DNA from: Bacteroidales bacterium
Lineage (GTDB): Bacteria > Bacteroidota > Bacteroidia > Bacteroidales > JAIOZK01
Reading direction: 5' to 3'
DNA: 64,000 bases
Assembly (NCBI GenBank): GCA_021740625.1
Contig: JAIOZK010000014.1
Coordinates: 44,320-108,319 of the forward strand
A model generated the notes under the pieces. That model saw only the letters and a list, made by a program, of their open reading frames with translations, did no database searches and was not told the DNA's origin. This document shows, piece by piece, positions 1 through 7,990 of this stretch. Within the stretch, counting starts at the first letter, position 1, and the number at the start of each line of letters is the position of its first letter. The position numbers and the translations under genes were made by a program.

Positions 1-585
1 ATTGATAAGGATACTACCGGGCTGCTGTTGGCCGCCAAAACGGAATTGGCACAATCAAAACTGGGATACCAGTTCTTTCATCATACGGCAAAAAGAAAAT
101 ACCAGGCACTTGTCTGGGGTGATTTCGAAGAAGATGAAGGAACCATAACAGGACATATAGGACGTGATCAGAAAGATAGAAGGCGAATGTCAGTATATGA
201 AGACGGAAGTTATGGAAAAGAGGCTGTTACACATTACAGGGTATTGAAACGCTATGGATATGTAAGCCTTGTAGAATGCGAGCTGGAAACAGGGAGAACA
301 CATCAGATCAGGGCACACTTCAAACATATCAAACACCCCCTCTTCAATGATGCTGTTTATGGTGGTGATATCATCCTGAAAGGAACAACTTTCTCCAAAT
401 ACAAGCAATTCATAGACAACTGCTTTCGTCTGCTTCCCAGGCAGGCCTTGCATGCCAAATCACTGGGTTTTGTTCATCCCACGAGCAAAAAAGAGATGTA
501 TTTCGATTCTGAATTACCAGAAGATATGCAGGCGGTACTTAAAAAATGGGATACGTATACGAAGGACAGGTTATCAAAAGAATAA
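1..585 (+). CDS. RluA-family rRNA/tRNA pseudouridine synthase, 5'-truncated by window edge
   Basis: The reading frame is open from base 1 and stops at 583-585, so only the 3' part is present (194 codons). The first residues, IDKDTTGLLLAAKT, match the RluA-family catalytic motif HR(I/L)DxxTSGLL, with the catalytic Asp as the second visible residue. Downstream, the 'LVECELETGRTHQIRAH' stretch is the conserved RluA core motif. The family converts specific uridines of rRNA or tRNA to pseudouridine in the cytoplasm. The missing part should carry the rest of the catalytic domain start and possibly an S4 domain. Which member (RluC, RluD or TruC type) cannot be decided from this fragment. Confidence 0.9.
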   Translation: MDKDTTGLLLAAKTELAQSKLGYQFFHHTAKRKYQALVWGDFEEDEGTITGHIGRDQKDRRRMSVYEDGSYGKEAVTHYRVLKRYGYVSLVECELETGRTHQIRAHFKHIKHPLFNDAVYGGDIILKGTTFSKYKQFIDNCFRLLPRQALHAKSLGFVHPTSKKEMYFDSELPEDMQAVLKKWDTYTKDRLSKE

Positions 586-669
586 AGCAGAATAAAATAC
601 AAAAGGGTTTTGCTGGGATTTGCTAACCACAAAACTTTCTCCATGGTGCAAATTCTAATTTAAAACAAC

Positions 670-2529
670 TTATTTTATCAATAGAACTTTATGCGTACTC
701 ACGGCCTCCTGGGTTTCGATCCTGACAAAATACAGGTCGGATGCCAGTGCGGAAAGATCAATTTGTACTTTTTCATTCACAGCCATAAAGCGGGCATTCA
801 TCATATTTTGCCCTATTTTATTGTATATCATGATCTCCAACAGCTTGACTTCATTCGAACCCAGGTAAATCTCAATTGTATTCCTTGTTGGATTGGGCCC
901 CACCAATGGCCTTACATTGATCATATTCTTCCTCAGCAAGGTATCGGTATACATATCATTGCTTGCGATCAGTTTTACATCATACCGGCCAATATTTTGA
1001 TATAGGATTCCGGAAGGGTTTTTCTCGGAGGAAGTGGCGGGTTCTCCCCCTTCAAAGTGCCATTCCCATTTGTCGGGATTGCCAATGGAAATATCTGTAT
1101 AATCAGCGGCACTCCCAACAGCCACTGTGTCATGAAGTGCTTCAAAATCTGCAACCACTACATTCTGATTGTATCCCATACCCGGCAGAGATTGCACGCC
1201 AGATTTTTGGGGATCCAGCCAGGGAGCCAGCCTGTGAGCATCATCCGTACTTTCCGATTCCCAGGAATACCAAAACTTACCATAATAATCATGACCCTCT
1301 AGGTTCTGGCAGGAAGCGGTTCCCCCGGTCAGGGCACCAACGATCTTCTTTTCACTGTTAAACAAAGGGGCACCTGAAGAGCCTCCCTCCGTAACGCCAT
1401 GATTGCTCTGGGTTTGTGCCCAGACAACTTTCCAGTATTTTTCATCAGGATCTTCCTGCTGGGAAGCATAAGGAGTTGAAACCAGTGTTTCGGTATAGGT
1501 CGATATCTTTTTTATATCTCCCTGCGGGTGATGTATGGTCACACCCGAAGGGGAGGGAACATTGCTCCTGCTCCAGCCATTGAAATAAGGCTTGTAATCT
1601 GCAGGCACTGCTGCAGTAATTTCCAACAATTTAAAATCAGATCCCAGGCTGGTCCCGTATTTACTTTTGGCCCGCAATGATGACCCGATCATGGTTTTTG
1701 ATGCAGGCTGTTGGGCAGGATTCGTGCATTCTGAGGACTCATAGTTAAAATAAAAGACCCACTGACTATAATCAAGCGGAGTGGATGTTTTGCCACAATG
1801 ATTGGCCGTAAGAAAATAGGGCTTGTTATCCAGATTGGTATTATTTACCAGGCTTCCGCTGCACCAGAACTGGCTGCCGTTATCTTTCACAATAATGCGT
1901 GCAATCCCGTTGATCTGATTGTTCCAGTTATCGCCTTCGGGGCATCTAACATTCACTTCGCAGGGACCGGCATCCCCGAAACCATTGATATCTTTATAGA
2001 AATAAGCTATTTCATTGATATGCACAAATGCATCCTGTTCCTTGCCTTCAGGCAGATATAAATCAATGATCAGGGAAGATCCCCTTACAGGCTCAGTGGC
2101 AAAAAGCCGATTCTCGCGGTTGTTGTGTCTGGTAAATGCCCCGAAAATGTTTTCATGTCCGGGATCATATACAAAAAGTCTGGCTCCTTGCGGTAGATAG
2201 AAATCATCATAATATAAACCAAGTGCACAGGCATCATCAGAAGAGATTTCTAGCCGGTAGATAAATCCCTTTTTCGTAACATACACAGAACCGTCCTGAA
2301 GCAGATCAATGCTGGTTTTTACAGAAACTCCTATCTGTTCGCGTTTCATAAGATCTTCACTTCTACCCTGGTCGGGTTTTATATCAGGGCGTACAATATG
2401 GATCGATTGAAGATAATCATTCGAAAGATTCAGGGCAAGACTTGCCGGCTTTCCCCCCATGCTGATCTGACCTTTGGAGGTCATCACAACCATAATCAAT
2501 AAACCGACAATCAACAGAATCCTTTTCAT
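670..2529 (-). CDS. Secreted trypsin-like serine endopeptidase with PKD domain and T9SS sorting domain
   Basis: Predicted 619 residues from ATG at 2529; an upstream in-frame extension runs into the promoter and an inverted-repeat element and is rejected. Residues 1-21 form a signal peptide. The chymotrypsin-fold domain shows His244 (TANHC), Asp298 (GSDFKLLE) and Ser385 (GGSSGAP), as in lysyl-endopeptidase-like secreted proteases. One PKD-like domain follows (about 455-535, with 'KWEWHFEGG'). The C-terminal roughly 75 residues (PNPTRNTIEIYL to VLLIK) form a type A T9SS sorting domain, so the enzyme should cross the outer membrane and be surface-attached or released. It is a paralogue of the protease encoded just upstream at 2741-4945. 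Cleavage specificity cannot be read from the sequence. Confidence 0.88.
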   Translation of the reverse strand: MKRILLIVGLLIMVVMTSKGQISMGGKPASLALNLSNDYLQSIHIVRPDIKPDQGRSEDLMKREQIGVSVKTSIDLLQDGSVYVTKKGFIYRLEISSDDACALGLYYDDFYLPQGARLFVYDPGHENIFGAFTRHNNRENRLFATEPVRGSSLIIDLYLPEGKEQDAFVHINEIAYFYKDINGFGDAGPCEVNVRCPEGDNWNNQINGIARIIVKDNGSQFWCSGSLVNNTNLDNKPYFLTANHCGKTSTPLDYSQWVFYFNYESSECTNPAQQPASKTMIGSSLRAKSKYGTSLGSDFKLLEITAAVPADYKPYFNGWSRSNVPSPSGVTIHHPQGDIKKISTYTETLVSTPYASQQEDPDEKYWKVVWAQTQSNHGVTEGGSSGAPLFNSEKKIVGALTGGTASCQNLEGHDYYGKFWYSWESESTDDAHRLAPWLDPQKSGVQSLPGMGYNQNVVVADFEALHDTVAVGSAADYTDISIGNPDKWEWHFEGGEPATSSEKNPSGILYQNIGRYDVKLIASNDMYTDTLLRKNMINVRPLVGPNPTRNTIEIYLGSNEVKLLEIMIYNKIGQNMMNARFMAVNEKVQIDLSALASDLYFVRIETQEAVSTHKVLLIK

Positions 2530-2550
2530 ATAATTCAGGTATGTATCAAA

Positions 2551-2558
2551 CAAAAGTA
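2551..2558 (-). promoter_or_regulatory. Bacteroidota -7 box (TACTTTTG) of the 670-2529 protease gene
   Basis: The minus strand reads TACTTTTG, a perfect TAnnTTTG, 21 bases before the ATG at 2529. A TTTG at 2575-2578 lies 16 bases upstream and could serve as the -33 element; it is inside the terminal repeat of the inverted-repeat element 2567-2714. The spacing is slightly short for the class. Confidence 0.55.
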
Positions 2559-2566
2559 AGAAAAAC

Positions 2567-2714
2567 AGGCTGTCCAAAAAGTGCAGTGTTTCGTCAGGCT
2601 GATCGCCTTGCCTGCCGGCTAGGCAGGGAGTCGGAAGCCTAAAGATCGTTGATTATCAGCACATCTCGACTGCGATGTGACACAAACAACTTTTGCGCAC
2701 TTTTTGGACAGCCT
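2567..2714. mobile_element. 148-bp MITE-like element with perfect 18-bp terminal inverted repeats
   Basis: The ends 2567-2584 (AGGCTGTCCAAAAAGTGC) and 2697-2714 are exact reverse complements. The interior has a hairpin (CCTGCC / GGCAGG) and the blocks 'GTCAGGCTGA', 'AGCCTAAAGATCGTTGATTA' and 'CATCTCG', which recur in the same order in the diverged copy at 51345-51496. There is no coding capacity. Size, inverted ends and dispersal fit a non-autonomous transposon. No clear target duplication is visible. It sits between two protease genes, overlapping the likely -33 region of the downstream one. Confidence 0.75.
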
Positions 2715-2740
2715 CCTATCAAAAGGAGCATGTCTTTGTT

Positions 2741-4945
2741 TTATTTCACCAGCGATACCTTATCGATAAAGATATCATCGTCTACTTTTATGTTCAAATA
2801 ATATACGCCTTCGGGTTGATCCTCAATATCGATGCTCAGCGTATTTTTACTATTTGTGCTTTCCAGATTTTGTACCAGGTTCCCGCCCAGGTCATATACT
2901 TTCACAATTGCATGATCATAATCCAGGTTCAGGAATTCAAGTGTGAATGCTCCTGTTGTGGGGTTCGGAAAAAGTTTGATATTCTGCACCTCATCGTTTT
3001 CATCAATTCCAACCCATACCACATTGATATAATCTTCTTTCACCATTGTTTTGGATCCTCCGCCATTGGTTGCTGTCAAGCTGACGTCGTAAAGTCCGGA
3101 AGCATAGTATTTGATATTTTCCGGGTTTTGATCCGTGGAGCTGTTTGGCGTACCACCTTCAAATGCCCACTCCCAGGCAAAAGGTTCTCCGCTTGTCAGG
3201 TCAAAAAAGTTGACTGACTCAAAAGGTGAAAGCATGGTCGTATCCGATGTAAAATCAGTACCGGGAAGTTCAACAAAATTCACATAGATATAATCTTCTT
3301 TGGTCAGATCTCCTGTACCATCCGGGTTGGTGGCAACCAGTTGTACATTGTACCAACCTGAATCCGCAAATACGACTTTGGGATCTTTAACATAGTAGTT
3401 AACAGAATCGGTTCCTTCGATGGTCCATTCCCACTCATTGGGATAATTTTCCGAAAGATCATAAAACTGCAGGGAATCTCCCATGTTCACGATGGCAGTA
3501 TCCGATGTAAAGTCCACAATGGGAGGACTGTCTTCCCAGGATACGCCATCACAATAATTCCATTCCAGTTCATTCGGATCAAGCCAGTCTTTCAGACGAT
3601 ATGCGGCTGTACTGCCGTTCTGATCCCATGAATAAGAAAACTTACCATAAAATGCCGGCGAAGGACTCTCACATGAGCTACTGGCATAACCGCCTGTCAG
3701 ATCGCCCACAACATGATGATTCTGATTAAACAAGGGTGAGCCGGAAGATCCGCCTTGTGTGATAGACCTGCCATTGGGTGTATAAGACCAGAACAAGCGC
3801 CAGTGTGTATTGGGTGTTGAAACCCAGGATGATGAATAAACCGGATTGTAGGTAGTCGATATTTTTTTAATATCTCCATCCGGATGATGGATACACACTG
3901 CGCTGTCAGCAGGAACATTTCTTTTGTCCCATCCATTAAAATATGGGTCATAACTGGTAGGCACTGAATTGTTCAACTCTACAAGGTAAAAATCGGATCC
4001 CAGGATATCTTCCGGATCTGGTCCGGCCAGGTGATCCCAGGCTTTCAGATCGGCACCTGTCACCGTCTGGTTAGAGGGGCCATAAGTCCCGTTGCAGGTG
4101 GAAGCTTCATAATTAAAATAGAAAACCCACTGGTTCAGGTCACTGGCTGAGGCACCGTAGCCACAGTGTGAAGCTGTCAGCACATAAGGCGTCCTGTCCC
4201 ACTCTGTATTGTTGATCAGGGTTCCTGAACAAAGCGCATAATACCAGCCTACTTTCATGTATTGTTTTACAACGCCTTTCTTTTCCTTTTGCCAGTCATC
4301 ACCTTCTTCGCAATTCACATTAATCATACACCACCATGAGGCTGTGCCCCGCTCTCCTTCAAGATGCGGAAAAGCTGCCTGCTTATAGTTGTATGCAATC
4401 TCAGAAATGTGGATCCTGGCTTCTTCGTTGACATTCTCCGGCTGATAATACTCCAGAATTGCTACATCTCCGCCCACCAACTGGGTGGCAAAAAGGCCTG
4501 AAGAATGATTGTTATAGGATGTAAAGGCACCCAGTACATCTTCGTGAGATTCATTGTATACGTAAAGCTCCCCACCTTTGGGCAGGTAAAAGTCATCAAA
4601 ATAAACACCTGTTGCAATATTACCTTCACTGTGCAAGGCAAGTCTCCAGATTTTCCCACCATTGGGAAGTACTGTCCAGGTTCCGGCCTGATCAATTCCA
4701 ACTCCAACCGGTACACTAACGCCAACACGCAATGGAATGGCCTTATTTTTATTTTCCTCATCCTCGGCAATCAATGCCTCTACGTCTGGAGCCGGAAAAT
4801 TTTTAATTTCAAAATCTTTTGATATTGACCGTTCAATAAAGCTCGGTGGCGTTCCTCCCTGGCTGATTTGGGAATATGCATGATATCCCGTAGCAAAAAC
4901 CAGCACAAAAACCAACACCGTGGTAGTAAGTACTTTTTTCATCAT
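2741..4945 (-). CDS. Secreted trypsin-like serine endopeptidase with two PKD domains and T9SS sorting domain
   Basis: 734 residues. A signal peptide (to about residue 26, cleavage near AYSQ) precedes a trypsin-like domain with His260 (LTASHC), Asp318 (GSDFYLVE) and Ser401 (GGSSGSP). Two PKD-like repeats follow (about 470-555 and 560-645), both opening with the shared block 'DFTSD'. The end (FPNPTTGAFTLEF to DKVSLVK) is a type A T9SS sorting domain. The protein is the longer paralogue of 670-2529, which has one PKD unit, so the pair looks like a tandem duplication with gain or loss of a PKD repeat. The first two codons are both ATG, so the start could be 4942. Expected role: extracellular proteolysis for nutrient capture. 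Confidence 0.9.
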   Translation of the reverse strand: MMKKVLTTTVLVFVLVFATGYHAYSQISQGGTPPSFIERSISKDFEIKNFPAPDVEALIAEDEENKNKAIPLRVGVSVPVGVGIDQAGTWTVLPNGGKIWRLALHSEGNIATGVYFDDFYLPKGGELYVYNESHEDVLGAFTSYNNHSSGLFATQLVGGDVAILEYYQPENVNEEARIHISEIAYNYKQAAFPHLEGERGTASWWCMINVNCEEGDDWQKEKKGVVKQYMKVGWYYALCSGTLINNTEWDRTPYVLTASHCGYGASASDLNQWVFYFNYEASTCNGTYGPSNQTVTGADLKAWDHLAGPDPEDILGSDFYLVELNNSVPTSYDPYFNGWDKRNVPADSAVCIHHPDGDIKKISTTYNPVYSSSWVSTPNTHWRLFWSYTPNGRSITQGGSSGSPLFNQNHHVVGDLTGGYASSSCESPSPAFYGKFSYSWDQNGSTAAYRLKDWLDPNELEWNYCDGVSWEDSPPIVDFTSDTAIVNMGDSLQFYDLSENYPNEWEWTIEGTDSVNYYVKDPKVVFADSGWYNVQLVATNPDGTGDLTKEDYIYVNFVELPGTDFTSDTTMLSPFESVNFFDLTSGEPFAWEWAFEGGTPNSSTDQNPENIKYYASGLYDVSLTATNGGGSKTMVKEDYINVVWVGIDENDEVQNIKLFPNPTTGAFTLEFLNLDYDHAIVKVYDLGGNLVQNLESTNSKNTLSIDIEDQPEGVYYLNIKVDDDIFIDKVSLVK

Positions 4946-4968
4946 TTGTCTATACTTTAATTATGGTA

Positions 4969-4976
4969 CAAAGATA
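4969..4976 (-). promoter_or_regulatory. Bacteroidota -7 box (TATCTTTG) of the 2741-4945 protease gene
   Basis: The minus strand reads TATCTTTG, a perfect TAnnTTTG, 23 bases before the start codon. A weak CTTG lies 16 bases upstream. The 258-base gap to the 5204-7261 gene also suggests a separate transcription unit. Confidence 0.5.
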
Positions 4977-5203
4977 AGGATAATAGATTTATCAAGTATT
5001 TTTTCTTGTTTTTCATTAACCTTTTAGCTTTCATCAGTAATTTATTAAAATCATTCTTTGACAAGAAATCTTGTATCCATGAATTACACAAATATTTGTT
5101 CATTCACTGGATGATACATTCTGAAACAAAAATGCCCCGAACGCATGCCTGCAAACCCGGGGCATAAAAAAATGAAAACTGCTTATGAGAATCTACTTTT
5201 GTT

Positions 5204-7261
5204 TCAATTTTTCACCAGTTTATAGTTATATGTAATATTATCAAGCTTTACAGATAAGAAATACATTCCTGAAGGATAATCTGAAAGGTCTATCCTGCAG
5301 CGATCAGTCTTTACCTTGTCTAATTGCAGCAAAACCTCCCCCATTTGTGAGCTGACCTCCAGGCTTGCAAAATATGGAACATAGTCCAGGTAAAATACTC
5401 CATCCGAAGGATTAGGATACAACAAAGGCCGATAACTATTCTTCAGGCTTTTTTCATCCTGGTAACGCGATATCACTTCATATTCCTTAAAATTCTGCCC
5501 GGATCCATTACAACTCACACTCAGTTCTTCCGAAATGTTCAGGATTACTTCAGCCCCATTCATTGCCACAAAACCTTCATTCAGATTGATCTCGCTTTTT
5601 GCATCTACGGTTAGCTGAGCATTGCCGGCCACATTTACCTGGCCGGAAGGTAACAGGCTTGTAACATTTTCCCCTGCCTGCACCTCATCACCATGCATAT
5701 GGATTGGTTCGCTGATGGTCCGGTTTTGCAAATACATATTGGTAAATAACAATTCATTCACAATAGGTTCGACCAGTTCATCCGGCAATACATCGTGATA
5801 GGTTGTCTGGTTGGGTTCGAGGGTAACATCAAATCGTGAAGTACCATTGACTTTATCTAATGCGCTTTCATATGAGATATAAGTAGGATCCTTAATACGT
5901 GTCAAATAAACCACCGGATCCCCGAGAATCTGATAAACATATATGGCCGGCAACCACCAGTAATACCTGAGTGTCACGGGTGCCATGGTTGTTAGATCTA
6001 TTGGGAAATATGAACCTGGCAATTTCTCATCTTCAGTTAAATCAAAGCTTTCTACTTGTCCCTGAAATGGGCCAAACTCCCAGGTTATTTCAAACCAGGT
6101 ACCTGTATTTGGATTTGGTTGATCTGTTGAGAATGCCACTCCAATGTTCCTGGTCAGGTGCGGATACCCATCACCGTTCAGGTTGTTGATCTCTTGCTGA
6201 AAAGCATCAAAAACACTTCCAGAAGGATCAAAAGTATTGTACCACAACTGTTGTTTTGCAGCATCATTGTTGAGTGCATGATTTCCATAATCATTTCCTT
6301 GCTGGTGGTTTTTTTTGTAATCCTGCAAAGGTTGTGATATGATTGCTCCCTGATGCGGAGAATCAATAGCTATGTAGGTATGTACCGGAAGTGGATTATT
6401 TTGCTCCTCAGCTTTGGCCAGGGCATAGCGGGAAATCATCCCTCCCATGCTCACTCCGCCAGCCACTAACAATTGGTTGGGGTATAATGTCGCAAGGAAT
6501 CTTGTTGCCGCTGTAAAAACCATGGCATTGATCCCAATATCCTGCGTACCAAGTCTGTTGTCTAGCAAGTACACATCATAATCATGATCGATCAGGCATT
6601 CGATCAGGTCATCTGCCGCCGAATAATACATTTCCTGGGGATTGGTATTGTAAGCATCAAATCCTTCAGAGAAAATCAGGGGTTTATTATTCCCTGGTGT
6701 ATCATCCTGCCAGAGGCGCAGGGTATTTCCGTAGTTATCTTTATATAGTGCATCTGAAGCCGGGATAACTACAATCTCATATTCACGGTAAAATTCTTGT
6801 CCTGTGGCGACCATGATGATAACTTCGAGAGTATATTCACCTATATCAGGAAAATAATCAGCGGATTCATACCAAACTACATCCTGTTTCGAAGAACCGT
6901 TGTAAACATTGAACCAGCCGCCATTGTCAATATTCGCCTCTATATTCACCATAAACTCATAGGCATAGGTATCGCCACAGCGGGTTGAAAAATTGATATA
7001 GTTATTATTCTGTTGTATGTAAATAGGTACTTTTTCCTTGGGATGCACATAGATATGCACACCCTGGCTGATATTATTCACTTGTTGCCATACATATACA
7101 TCCGGATCCTCTGGGGTTTCACCGATAATTACATAGGAAGCCGTTTGTTTTTTCCAGTCGTCACAGATCTGGGAAACTCCCGGATTTGTGTTAAAAACAA
7201 AAAAAGCCATTATCAGATATAAAAGTGGATGTTTATTCTTTGTTTTAATTTTTGTTTTCAT
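5204..7261 (-). CDS. T9SS-exported lipase/esterase-like alpha/beta hydrolase
   Basis: 685 residues. An N-terminal signal peptide (hydrophobic 12-30, ending GVSQ) is followed by an unassigned region to about residue 170. An alpha/beta-hydrolase domain carries the nucleophile elbow GVSMG (269-273, Ser271) and 'SPHQGA', a motif common after the elbow in lipases acting on esters or lipids. A stretch near 540-590 with regular 'VNVAGNAQLTVDAKSEI' strands looks like a short beta-solenoid linker. The C-terminus (YPNPSDGVFYLDY to YKLVKN) is a T9SS type A sorting domain. It is the last gene of a compact five-gene minus-strand operon, 15 bases after its neighbour. The substrate is unknown; lipase versus other esterase cannot be separated here. 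Confidence 0.75.
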   Translation of the reverse strand: MKTKIKTKNKHPLLYLIMAFFVFNTNPGVSQICDDWKKQTASYVIIGETPEDPDVYVWQQVNNISQGVHIYVHPKEKVPIYIQQNNNYINFSTRCGDTYAYEFMVNIEANIDNGGWFNVYNGSSKQDVVWYESADYFPDIGEYTLEVIIMVATGQEFYREYEIVVIPASDALYKDNYGNTLRLWQDDTPGNNKPLIFSEGFDAYNTNPQEMYYSAADDLIECLIDHDYDVYLLDNRLGTQDIGINAMVFTAATRFLATLYPNQLLVAGGVSMGGMISRYALAKAEEQNNPLPVHTYIAIDSPHQGAIISQPLQDYKKNHQQGNDYGNHALNNDAAKQQLWYNTFDPSGSVFDAFQQEINNLNGDGYPHLTRNIGVAFSTDQPNPNTGTWFEITWEFGPFQGQVESFDLTEDEKLPGSYFPIDLTTMAPVTLRYYWWLPAIYVYQILGDPVVYLTRIKDPTYISYESALDKVNGTSRFDVTLEPNQTTYHDVLPDELVEPIVNELLFTNMYLQNRTISEPIHMHGDEVQAGENVTSLLPSGQVNVAGNAQLTVDAKSEINLNEGFVAMNGAEVILNISEELSVSCNGSGQNFKEYEVISRYQDEKSLKNSYRPLLYPNPSDGVFYLDYVPYFASLEVSSQMGEVLLQLDKVKTDRCRIDLSDYPSGMYFLSVKLDNITYNYKLVKN

Positions 7262-7276
7262 GGTAATAAGTTTTTT

Positions 7277-7990
7277 TTATTGAATGCTCCAGCCCAGGCA
7301 CAATTTGAAATTGACGGACGGAAAGATCTTATCTCCTGTATCATATTCTTTGGAATAGAGGAATTCATTCTCAGATCCACCTGAATCGATTTTATCCACT
7401 GAATTGCTTGTAACAAACCGTAAGCCCAATCCAATACTATTTTCAATCAGAAGCTTCTTAAAAATTCTTCCCTGGTATCCAATTACAAAATGCAAATTGA
7501 ACTGATTTCTGTTCACGTAATAATCATTGGAAATCACATATCCGTTGGGACCATTTACATAATGGGATTGGTTCCTTTTGGCGCGGGTATATTGATACAT
7601 CAATTCCGGGCCAATATAGACCCCGATCAGATCTGGTTTGTCCTTTTGAATATAGTATCGTAATTGAGATCCGGACCGGATGCCATTGATTTTTTCAACA
7701 CTCACGACACCAATCTCTCCCTTGAGAGCATTGTTTCTGAATATATACGTAAAAAATTGCTGAAAACTCAGGTGGTTGTTCAGGTTCTTTTCAACCCCAA
7801 AGGCCATTCCACTGCTGTTTGTGACCATATCACCGGCTATTGAACCATAGATATTAAATTTTACCACCCAATCAAATTGATCTGGCTTTTCATTTTTTTC
7901 CTGGGCTTTCATTAGAATTGGCATACTGGATAAAACCAGGATCAGGAATATTGCCAGTATTCCTTTCAAGGCATTGCTAAGGTTTTTCAT
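7277..7990 (-). CDS. Small predicted outer-membrane beta-barrel protein, function unknown
   Basis: 237 residues, with a signal peptide (about 1-29, ending MKAQ). The mature part has alternating strands rich in Tyr, Phe and Asn, glycine-containing turns, and the strand 'FNLHFVIGYQG', the pattern of small outer-membrane barrels that follow a family resemblance to DUF3575-type proteins. No catalytic motif is seen. Its start overlaps the stop of the YadA-like gene by 14 bases, implying translational coupling. The context suggests a partner or anchor for the neighbouring surface proteins, but this is inference. Confidence 0.6.
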   Translation of the reverse strand: MKNLSNALKGILAIFLILVLSSMPILMKAQEKNEKPDQFDWVVKFNIYGSIAGDMVTNSSGMAFGVEKNLNNHLSFQQFFTYIFRNNALKGEIGVVSVEKINGIRSGSQLRYYIQKDKPDLIGVYIGPELMYQYTRAKRNQSHYVNGPNGYVISNDYYVNRNQFNLHFVIGYQGRIFKKLLIENSIGLGLRFVTSNSVDKIDSGGSENEFLYSKEYDTGDKIFPSVNFKLCLGWSIQ

